64,000 nt of DNA from Nemania diffusa (lineage: Eukaryota; Ascomycota; Sordariomycetes; Xylariales; Xylariaceae): the NCBI GenBank assembly GCA_038501195.1, contig JBBPUQ010000004.1, positions 310,001 through 374,000 of the forward strand, in the 5' to 3' direction. Both the position numbers and the translations under genes were made by a program. Under the pieces are notes generated by a model. It saw only the letters and a program-made list of their open reading frames with translations, was not told the DNA's origin and did no database searches. This document shows positions 56,949-64,000 of the stretch, in pieces. Numbering within the stretch: the stretch's first letter is position 1; each line of letters opens with the position of its first letter.

Positions 56949-57872
56949 CTATCGCCGACAATAAGGATGTGACCCAAGCGAACGCTCAAGCATACAGTCT
57001 ATTCTATTAATGTTGAGATTGGTGTCCCCGTAAGCCTTGCTGCGGAATCTCTGGGCGAATACCAAGGCGTCTTCATGCTTGCGATGCTCCACGATCCTAG
57101 GGTCGAATATATGATAAGCCTCAACCACGACGTTTGTGTGATTAAGTACTCTTCGGTAACACTTCTCCATGGCGCGCGGACCATCCGGCTCTCTATCCTG
57201 GTTCCACACGACACGGAACCACCTTGCCCCGCGGGTATCGAGGCTGGTGTGATGCTGAACAACGTCATAGAGTAGACCCATACGCACTCCGAGTGGATGT
57301 AGCCCTCTCTTATGACGAACTAGAGTTGCTCCGATAGAGCACGGCTGCGCTCGAACTGAAGGAGAGGTTCCCCGGTCTTCCATCCATAAGAAGCCGAGAG
57401 AAGGAGGCGGAGGCTGGGAGATGAACATCTTCCGCCAGCTCGCTTCTTTTCTGGTAAGCTTACGACAAGCAGCTTCGACTTGATGAATCTTCTCTGGCTT
57501 CATGTCTGCTACCTGTGGGTCTCCGAGGTGTAGCGGCGTGGGCTCCCATCCGTCGTCCCACAATGTCCCAGCGCAGGGCATCGTATAGAAGGAGTTAGCA
57601 CAGCGTATGAACCTACGCAGCTTGTCCGTGTCAAAGAAGCAGGTACCAAAGCGTTTCTTCAGAAGAGGGTTGACAATGGGTTGGTATGCCGCACCCGATT
57701 GTTGGGGCGTGGGGACAGGCTGAAAATAAAGTGCCTGTTGAAGTGGAATCGACGTGTTTATCATGGCGTTCCATGTCTTGTTGACTCGTAAAGCTGATAC
57801 CAATAGGGTATCTAGATCGAGATGAAGCAGAATTAACTCAAGAAGCTCTGGAATGAAAAGCACACGGTCCAT
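56949..57872 (-). CDS. F-box domain protein
   Basis: Single exon, 307 aa. The F-box lies at the extreme N terminus: VLFIPELLELILLHLDLDTL, then LVSALRVNKTWNAMI (about residues 4-38). It is followed by the common fungal continuation IPLQQALYFQPVP and NPLLKKRFG. This type has a C-terminal region of unknown fold with Trp- and aromatic-rich patches (SWRKMFISQPPPPSLGFLW), probably a substrate-recognition domain of an SCF ubiquitin ligase. Such proteins form large, fast-evolving families in Sordariomycetes. The ATG at 57872 begins MDRVLF and is the first in frame. No intron is needed. It is unrelated in length and C terminus to the other F-box gene at 39676. Substrate unknown. Confidence 0.8.
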   Translation of the reverse strand: MDRVLFIPELLELILLHLDLDTLLVSALRVNKTWNAMINTSIPLQQALYFQPVPTPQQSGAAYQPIVNPLLKKRFGTCFFDTDKLRRFIRCANSFYTMPCAGTLWDDGWEPTPLHLGDPQVADMKPEKIHQVEAACRKLTRKEASWRKMFISQPPPPSLGFLWMEDRGTSPSVRAQPCSIGATLVRHKRGLHPLGVRMGLLYDVVQHHTSLDTRGARWFRVVWNQDREPDGPRAMEKCYRRVLNHTNVVVEAYHIFDPRIVEHRKHEDALVFAQRFRSKAYGDTNLNINRIDCMLERSLGSHPYCRR

Positions 57873-58425
57873 CTTGTCTGATTCGAGGATGAGCTGTCCT
57901 ACGATGACATTGAGAATACGTTAAGTTGTCTGAGGTTTGCGGCTTGTGACGAACAGGCACACGCGTCAAGGCCCAAGGGTGGTGTTTTGTATGCATTTAT
58001 ACTACTTAATTGCGCACCTGTGGACTGTACGTATAGGGGTCTCAGGTGTACAACGCGAGTCTCGTCATTTTGTGGCTTGAGAGACTCGTCACTCGTGATT
58101 TAAACCCGTTTTTAGCGACCCATATCTTATTGGGTACGCTTGCTCGGCGGCCATAGGGAGGAGGAGGACGACTAGAGTAAGGTCGCCACATCACGATCTA
58201 GTTGTCTACTATACGTTGCATGCCGGGAGATTGTCAACATGAAAAGGCTGAAACATGTACGTCCGCTCACCCCTATAAGTATTAGCGCGTACTTACCTAG
58301 ATATTAGAATACCTGTACTACCTACTGCGCACTTATCACTTCTTCACTCATGCAGCAACATTTTGCTTTCATGAATAAACCCTGACCGCCACCCCATACG
58401 CCAAAGATTACACTAGACCATCAAA
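57873..58425. other. Intergenic
   Basis: About 550 bp forming the 5' flank of the leftward F-box gene. No further feature recognised. Confidence 0.5.
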
Positions 58426-58944
58426 TTGCGTACACCACATATTTTGCCTTGCACCACTTCTATTCCGAATCATTTCTTGGCCTTCACCCAAATAGCAGAA
58501 GATTTGAGAGTTAAGCTTGGCAAGTCTCAAATCGAGTCCCAGAACCAAGGTGACCCCCTTGCGCGCTGGCCGCCAGAGGCCTGGATTGCTGCAATCGAAT
58601 CCTATCACGCAGGCACTAGGCCGCCTCCCCCACGGCTGTCGGTCGTAATTAGTAGCGACAGCGGCCCTGTCGACAGCCCCGAGAAGCTGCAGAAGCTGGC
58701 GGACCTATCCTCTGTCCCGGAGGTAATCGAAACGAACGAGGCACACGAACGCCCTGAGTCCATCGGTGATCCTGTTCGGGTCTCTCAAATAGCATACACA
58801 GAATTTAAGAGACTTCAGGATCGCGCCGAGTTAAAACAGATCCTGGTATGGCTGCCGCACTGGCGCACGAAGAAACCTGAGATACGGAACGCGTATATTG
58901 TTACATCAGTAAAAGAAAAGATTACTATGCTAGGCGATGCGTAG
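58426..58944 (+). CDS. Unidentified ORF without ATG, possible partial or decayed gene
   Basis: An open frame of 172 codons beginning at TTG; the only ATG is five codons from its end. Composition looks like real protein (PLARWPPEAWIAAIESYHAG, a Pro-rich link, SDSGPVDSPEKLQKLADLS, YTEFKRLQDRAELKQILVWL). The frame could be entered through an intron ending at TAG just before 58417, but I found no convincing upstream exon with an ATG and a donor. It is either a 3' exon whose start I missed or a 5'-truncated relic. Family not recognised. Confidence 0.35.
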   Translation: MRTPHILPCTTSIPNHFLAFTQIAEDLRVKLGKSQIESQNQGDPLARWPPEAWIAAIESYHAGTRPPPPRLSVVISSDSGPVDSPEKLQKLADLSSVPEVIETNEAHERPESIGDPVRVSQIAYTEFKRLQDRAELKQILVWLPHWRTKKPEIRNAYIVTSVKEKITMLGDA

Positions 58945-59521
58945 AGCGGTACCTATGTATCTAAGGGAGATGGCTCCCTTAATGAATTAGGTAACTCTTT
59001 GACAACGAGAAGTAGGCGTTTGGCAACCGGGAGATCTAAAGCAATCGAAGCAGAGGGTTAAATCATCAGATTGAATATAGGTAATAATAATTAAATATCA
59101 GTTTAAACCGAAAACAAAGCTAGGTTAGGCAGTTTATGTGTTTACCTAGGTATGCTATTCAGCACCTGGGCAGTTGAGCGGGTCCTGCTCAGGCTAATAG
59201 CGGCATCGCTCACCTAAGTAGGTACCTAGGTACCTTCCGTATGCTGCTTCATCGGGCAACGCTTCACGATAACTTCGTCCCTTACCCAACTCACTTCATA
59301 CTTGTATTTCATCCTCGTCCTCCATTCATATCTGCGCGCCGAATTTTATTGCTACATTTCGGTCTATTGACGAGGCCCAAGCATGGTGCAGCGGCACTAA
59401 CAGAACGAGGAATCTCTTTTGGTTCGCAACCTCGGCTCGCCATGTAATTATACCCTAGAGAGAGGGAGAGAGAGAGAGCTGGACTTTTGACATTTCATAT
59501 TGCGACATTGCGCTTAACACG
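58945..59521. other. Promoter and leader of the HbrB gene
   Basis: About 580 bp with TAGGTACC-type motifs near 59140-59235 and a GA-rich run (about 59457-59479) just before the gene. No upstream in-frame ATG. Confidence 0.5.
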
Positions 59522-62251
59522 ATGCAACCAACACGACCCGCGCCGAGAGCCCCCGGCAGCTTCTCACCCCTTGTCCCGGGCTCCGTTGGCGGCGCCTCGT
59601 CCTCTAACACTAACAACAATAACTTCAATGCCTCGAACGCTGCCGCCGCTGCCAACGCCGCCGCCACCGCCACCGCCGCACCGTCGCGACCTATGATCCG
59701 GAGGATAGACACCTCGACCGACGACGCCATCTCTATTTCCAAGATACGGACCCCCCAGACCCCCGTTAATCTCGTGAGCCCGACATTTCCCAGCAACTCG
59801 CCAGGCCGCGGGAGTCCCCAAAACTTCTCTCGCCCCAGCCGAACCGCCAACGATGCCCCGAGCACTCGCAACGCGTCTCCCCTGACTCTCCCGCCCGCCC
59901 GTGCTGGCCACGTCCGGAAACACTCGCAGACGCCCGGCTTGTTCGAGCCCAGTATGCCGTCTACGAGCCTGTCCAACCTGTCGCAGGTCGGTATGTCGCA
60001 GTCGCCCGCTGCGCTCACGGCCAGCCAGATCGCCGCCCAGGCTGCCATGCAGCATCAAAACCAGCAACAGCAGCAGCAGCAACAGCATCCGCATCAGCAT
60101 CAGCTACAGCAACACAATCGGCATCGCTCGCAGACCGTGCCTTTCCCGGGAAGCGAGACACATGATCCTTCCAAGAGACCTGCGCCCAAGCCTACCCTGG
60201 GCCCACGCAGCCCTCCCTTGCTCAGCTTGACCGAGGCTAGCGCACCGCGCGACAACGGTTTTGGTAGTCAGGGTTATCACAATGGTCTGTTAGGCAGTCA
60301 TGCTGCTGCTGCTACGGCTGCGGCAAATGTCGTCTTTCCTAGAACCTCCTCTCAGAACACGTCGCCTGTGCCTCCCATCCAAGAGCATTCTGCGCCGCCA
60401 TCCGTCACCCTTCCTGTCGAAAAGCCAGCCAAGGTCGAAAAGTCCAAGGTCAAGCTATTCTCTCGCCCTAAGAAGATCGATACGAAAGGCGAGCCAAAGG
60501 AGCGACCTATACCGAGCCCCGGGAAGATTGGATCGGCGCTTGCCTCGCTCCAGCGAGGGAACTACAGCACCACGAGCTTGGCTGATTCGCAGTCTTTCTA
60601 TAACCTGGCTAATTCCTCGTCGGCCACTATCCGCGCCACTGATTCCCCTATCGAGCGGGAGGGCAAGGAGAAAGACAAGGAACGAAAACATCATCATTTC
60701 CTGTCCCGCCAGAAGCACAAGTTAACGAACAAGGAAGACCACCATCTTCCCCTGTCTTCTGCTGCTAGCAACTCACGCCCCGTCGATCCCAGCGCACCTT
60801 CGAGCTTGTACAACTTCAACCCGCCTCCGAGTCCTGGCCCTAACAGCGCTCTGGGGAAGAGCGTGAGCGGTCTCGACTTGCGCCACGGCGGCCGGGCATT
60901 GCGTGAGAAGAGGAAGGAAGAGAAGCTCAGCGACATCATGCGCCATGACAACGACTCTGTCTTCGGTCTGGCATCGGAGTGGCCTGGGCCGGGGAGTCTC
61001 GGATCGACAAGTAACACCGGCTCGTATTTCCACGAACCCTTAGACCCGGCTAAATACGGTCTAAACGGTATGTCTTTCGACGACGCCTGGCCCTATCTCA
61101 AGGCAAAGTTACTAGTCATATTTGAAGGCGAGGATTTGCGTTTGCCAGTCGAGGACCTCAACAAGGTGGTCACGCTACACATCCAATACTGCATACAGCG
61201 CCGCTCCGCGCACATCATAATCGACGACCTCCGCGATCTTCTTACCACAGGATTCGCATCGCTCGACCATGCTCTACGTAAGACATCGGAGGATCGAGTG
61301 ATTCCAGCGCTCGTGGAGCTATGGGTGATCACTTTCACAAACATCCTTCCTTATTTGCAGGCAGTCTTCTTACCATTAGATCTCGAGTTCTCGGGCATTG
61401 GGCCACTCATGACGGCCGACAAGGCGCGCGAATTCTGGAGTAATGTGGTGCCTAGCGTTCCTACGTCGAGCATACTGGGAGGCGGAAATTTACAGGCACA
61501 CACCTCACCCGTCAGCAATACGCTAGACGTACGACGAATAGTCCTCACAGCCTACCGTGATATACTCATCTTGCCACGCTACGAGAAACTAAAGACGATC
61601 TTCTCTCGCCTCTCACTCGAGCATTTGCCATACTCTCTCGCCTCGCTCGCTCTTGCGTCGCCGCCACCGATAGCCGATAGCATCGCTTCGCTGTCGACGT
61701 CGCCGTCTGATGCAGGGTTTGCAGGAGCCCGCCCCGGCACAGCCATGTCCCTCGACCCGAGCGTGGCGAGCTACAACTCGACGACGACGACGGTATTTGG
61801 CAACGATTCGAACCCGTCTCGGAGCCGGGCCATTAGTAACGTCTCGTACGCCAGCGGCGCATCGGATCCAGCCTCGGCAAGTGGCGGATCACTCCTTCGG
61901 CCTTTTACGCCGCAGACGCGGGAGATACTGGGCAGTGTGCGTGAACAAAACGTTGAGGACAGCAAGCAAGTGACGGAGATGGTCGGTCGCTTACTACAGT
62001 GCATGAGCGTGCTCGCCAGCGCCGGCACAGGGCTAGGGGGAGGACCCTCGGCGGGGCCTGGCGGGGCGGACGATCCCAGTAAGATGGTATCGGAACTAGG
62101 CAGGCTCCTGAAATTAAATTGGTTAGGCAGAGGCCGTACAGGTCGGAACCGGAGAGGCATTGTTGGTGGTAGGGTCAAACGGCCGGAGAATAGGTCAAGC
62201 GGTAGTGCTCTACACGAAGCTGTGCAGGAAGGGATCGGCGTTACGGGGTAA
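59522..62251 (+). CDS. hbrB: HbrB-like TORC2 subunit
   Basis: Homologue of Aspergillus HbrB (hyperbranching) and yeast Bit61, a component of TOR complex 2 that acts in polarised growth and the actin cytoskeleton. Single exon, 909 aa. Residues 1 to about 470 are Ser/Pro/Asn-rich and disordered, with an Ala run (about 40-57) and a Gln/His tract near 180-200. The HbrB domain occupies about 475-720: LSDIMRHDNDSVFGLASEWP, FDDAWPYLKAKLLVIFEGED, LRLPVEDLNKVVTLHIQYCI, LVELWVITFTNILPYLQAVF, LPLDLEFSGIG and VRRIVLTAYRDILILPRYE. After a Ser-rich segment a C-terminal helical part (EILGSVREQNVEDSKQVTEM) closes the domain. The ATG at 59522 is the first in frame, in good context (ACACGATGC). Family assignment is firm; TORC2 membership is by homology. 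Confidence 0.9.
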   Translation: MQPTRPAPRAPGSFSPLVPGSVGGASSSNTNNNNFNASNAAAAANAAATATAAPSRPMIRRIDTSTDDAISISKIRTPQTPVNLVSPTFPSNSPGRGSPQNFSRPSRTANDAPSTRNASPLTLPPARAGHVRKHSQTPGLFEPSMPSTSLSNLSQVGMSQSPAALTASQIAAQAAMQHQNQQQQQQQQHPHQHQLQQHNRHRSQTVPFPGSETHDPSKRPAPKPTLGPRSPPLLSLTEASAPRDNGFGSQGYHNGLLGSHAAAATAAANVVFPRTSSQNTSPVPPIQEHSAPPSVTLPVEKPAKVEKSKVKLFSRPKKIDTKGEPKERPIPSPGKIGSALASLQRGNYSTTSLADSQSFYNLANSSSATIRATDSPIEREGKEKDKERKHHHFLSRQKHKLTNKEDHHLPLSSAASNSRPVDPSAPSSLYNFNPPPSPGPNSALGKSVSGLDLRHGGRALREKRKEEKLSDIMRHDNDSVFGLASEWPGPGSLGSTSNTGSYFHEPLDPAKYGLNGMSFDDAWPYLKAKLLVIFEGEDLRLPVEDLNKVVTLHIQYCIQRRSAHIIIDDLRDLLTTGFASLDHALRKTSEDRVIPALVELWVITFTNILPYLQAVFLPLDLEFSGIGPLMTADKAREFWSNVVPSVPTSSILGGGNLQAHTSPVSNTLDVRRIVLTAYRDILILPRYEKLKTIFSRLSLEHLPYSLASLALASPPPIADSIASLSTSPSDAGFAGARPGTAMSLDPSVASYNSTTTTVFGNDSNPSRSRAISNVSYASGASDPASASGGSLLRPFTPQTREILGSVREQNVEDSKQVTEMVGRLLQCMSVLASAGTGLGGGPSAGPGGADDPSKMVSELGRLLKLNWLGRGRTGRNRRGIVGGRVKRPENRSSGSALHEAVQEGIGVTG

Positions 62252-63207
62252 CGGAGTAACGGGAAACGATACCTACACGGTTGCAATATGATATATTTTT
62301 TATTTGGTCATGTCACAATGAGTGAAACCACGCTTCCCTACACACAAGTATGAGGATAGGCTTGTCTATTACTTAAGAGATAGTGAACCAATATAACCTA
62401 TAACCCTACTCCCTCACAGGGAGAGGCTATTACTGCCAGTACCTATGGATATATATTAGCAGTCTGAACTAGGTATATGTACACTTCATCATGATTGGCG
62501 CCTGCCGTGGATGAAAGGAAGCTGTTTGGCGGAGACAGGTTTATATGATTGCTTAAAGCTGAGACGCGGTACGATGCTCGATACAAAGAACCTGAAGTCA
62601 AATACCAGGGGCCAGGGGTGCAAGTACAGCAAGTTACCTAATGTATCCCTAGACTATCTAAGACTTACATGCGTACATACATGTACTATATGTAGACAGG
62701 ATAGTTGCAAGTTGCACAGCGTCGTATCAACAAGACATACATGTAATTCCGAACGGTCCGTACAACCAACCCATAAGACCCGTCCGACCATCCGTACAGC
62801 TCTTCATCCACTGTGCCCTTGCCTTTACTGCGCTCCCAAATCAGTCAGTAAGAAGAGGACAGTAGTTCTCTTTCACTTTACCAGTTTTCAAACCCCCCCT
62901 CGATTGGGATAGAAACAGAACCCTATCACTTTCTTTGTTCTCTCACGTCCTTCTCGCGACTCAGAACAATCGCCTTGATCACAGGCGACGTGAAGACGAT
63001 AAATAAGACTCTGAAGAGCAAGCATCTCGCCGTACCCCTCATAAACCCCTCATAAACCCTGCAACCACCAAAACCACCAAAACCACCAAAACCACCAAAA
63101 CCACCATCACGAATGCTCACAGCATCTATCGATCCCTTAACCCATCTCCTATACTTATCACCTACCAAAGCATAAAAGAAAACAAAAAAAAATAAAATAA
63201 AGTAAGT
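62252..63207. other. Intergenic between tandem genes
   Basis: About 955 bp containing the 3' flank of hbrB and the promoter of the cupin gene. The frame at 62511-62912 has no recognisable domain. A nonamer tandem repeat near the end is listed separately. Confidence 0.5.
63063..63106. repeat. Tandem nonamer repeat (AACCACCAA)
   Basis: Nearly five perfect copies of a 9-bp unit, ending about 100 bp before the cupin_5 ATG. Read on the minus strand it would encode a GGF repeat, but no gene is supported there. It more likely lies in the leader or promoter of the cupin gene. Confidence 0.75.
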
Positions 63208-63783
63208 ATGTTATCCCTACTCTCCGCCGTCCTCCAACTAATCACCTCCATCCTCTACTACAGCATGTCCCCGCACCCCCCGCCCGCCCTCACGGCGCAG
63301 CAAGTCATCGAGCATCTCGGCCTCGCACCGCACCCGGAGAAGGGCTACTTCGCCGAGACCTTCCGGGACCCGGCGACCACGGCCGCGACCACGCCGGGCG
63401 GCGCGCCGCGCGCGCAGAGCACGTGCATCTACTACCTGCTGGAGGGCGAGGCGGGCCTCTCGCACTGGCACCGCGTGCGCGACGCGGTCGAGGTCTGGCA
63501 CCACTACGCGGGCGCGCCGCTGCGGCTGTCGCTGGCGCGCGACGACGGCAGCCCCGTGCGCGACGCCGTGCTCGGCACCGACCTCGCGCGCGGCGAGCGC
63601 CCCCAGGTCGTCGTGCAGCGGGACGAGTGGCAGCACGCCGTGAGTCTGGGCGACTGGACGCTCGTCGGGTGCACGGTGGCGCCGGCGTTTAACTTCGAGT
63701 CGTTTGAGATGGCGGCGCCGGGGTGGGAGCCGAATGGAGGTGCCGCTGAGGCGGCGGCGGAGGAGGCGGGCAAGACGGTTTGA
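63208..63783 (+). CDS. Cupin_5 (DUF985) family protein
   Basis: Small RmlC-like cupin protein of the family that includes yeast YML079W; biochemical role not established. Single exon, 191 aa. The domain starts LTAQQVIEHLGLAPHPEKGY at about residue 28 and shows the family landmarks GYFAETF, TCIYYLLEGEAGLSHWHRV, EVWHHYAGAPLRL, QVVVQRDEWQHAVSLGDWTL, VGCTVAPAFNFESFEMA. The HWHR and WHHY histidines line the barrel. The ORF's first ATG (63208) adds a hydrophobic 18-residue segment MLSLLSAVLQLITSILYY, perhaps a signal or membrane anchor. The ATG at 63265 (MSPHPPPALTAQQ) would give a cytosolic form of 172 aa, which is the usual length. The tail is Ala/Glu-rich. The coding region is strikingly GC-rich, with mostly G/C third positions. 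Confidence 0.88.
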   Translation: MLSLLSAVLQLITSILYYSMSPHPPPALTAQQVIEHLGLAPHPEKGYFAETFRDPATTAATTPGGAPRAQSTCIYYLLEGEAGLSHWHRVRDAVEVWHHYAGAPLRLSLARDDGSPVRDAVLGTDLARGERPQVVVQRDEWQHAVSLGDWTLVGCTVAPAFNFESFEMAAPGWEPNGGAAEAAAEEAGKTV

Positions 63784-64000
63784 GGGTTTGTTGGGGAACT
63801 TTGGAGGGGAAAGGACTTGAAGAGGAGGAACGTGTGTGCGTGCGGGAGAATAGATAGGTATTAGATTCTTTGGGCTTTTAGGCTGGGTTGTTCTGTCTGT
63901 CTGCTTGCATGGTTTTGGTGTTTGCGTCGAGTTGCTTGTCTGGAAGCTCTCTCACGCTCACTACGTGCGTACGTACAAACTGCCTGCTAACTAGTTGTCC

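Overview
The window looks like nuclear DNA of a filamentous ascomycete, most likely a Sordariomycete. The genes have short introns (about 50-180 bp) with GTRNGY donors, CTAAC/CTGAC-type branch sites and YAG acceptors, and are widely spaced. The products are typical of moulds: YOS9, CLN3/BTN1, a DUF3433 membrane protein, an isopenicillin-N-acyltransferase-like protein, an SPX phosphate transporter, M28 leucine aminopeptidase, HbrB and F-box proteins. Intergenic DNA is full of TAGG/TACC tetranucleotide runs and AT-rich tracts. I cannot fix the genus from sequence alone.

Layout. 1-1127 (-): 5' part of a nuclear-looking gene running off the left edge. 1.2-8 kb: long intergenic region. 8-9.6 kb (+): YOS9-like ER lectin. 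9.6-14.4 kb: intergenic. 14.4-17.4 kb (+): Cnn_1N spindle-pole-type protein. 18.2-19.8 kb (+): HhH-GPD DNA glycosylase. 20.7-22.3 kb (-): BTN1/CLN3. 22.57-23.08 kb: a MITE-like element with 34-bp terminal inverted repeats and a 7-bp flanking repeat. 23.5-24.3 kb (-): decayed glutathione S-transferase. 25.0-26.4 kb (-): App1/DUF2183 phosphatase-like gene. 28.3-29.4 kb (+): penicillin-acyltransferase-like Ntn hydrolase. 29.5-33.9 kb (-): five-exon DUF3433 protein. 34-38 kb: AT-rich, gene-poor. 38.1-38.9 kb (+): intact URE2-like GST. 39.7-40.2 kb (-): F-box protein. 43.2-43.6 kb (+): hemerythrin-like relic. 44.4-47.2 kb (+): SPX phosphate transporter. 48-51.5 kb (+): HOPS subunit VPS39/VAM6. 52-52.5 kb (-): KEOPS subunit GON7. 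53.7-55.1 kb (+): leucine aminopeptidase. 55.9 kb (+): small protein with a dual-acylation N terminus. 57-57.9 kb (-): second F-box protein. 58.4-58.9 kb (+): ORF without ATG. 59.5-62.3 kb (+): HbrB TORC2 subunit. 63.2-63.8 kb (+): cupin_5 protein.

Most genes are unrelated housekeeping functions and not a cluster. Several converge on vacuole, phosphate and growth control (BTN1, VPS39, the SPX transporter, HbrB/TORC2), but the sequence gives no evidence of co-regulation. The accessory-looking part is 22.5-44 kb: the inverted-repeat element, two decayed genes, an acyltransferase homologue with no peptide synthetase in this window, and AT-rich gene-poor DNA. I found no rRNA, no convincing tRNA, no CRISPR array and no complete transposase. 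Exon boundaries were deduced by hand from splice signals, reading frame and family resemblance.
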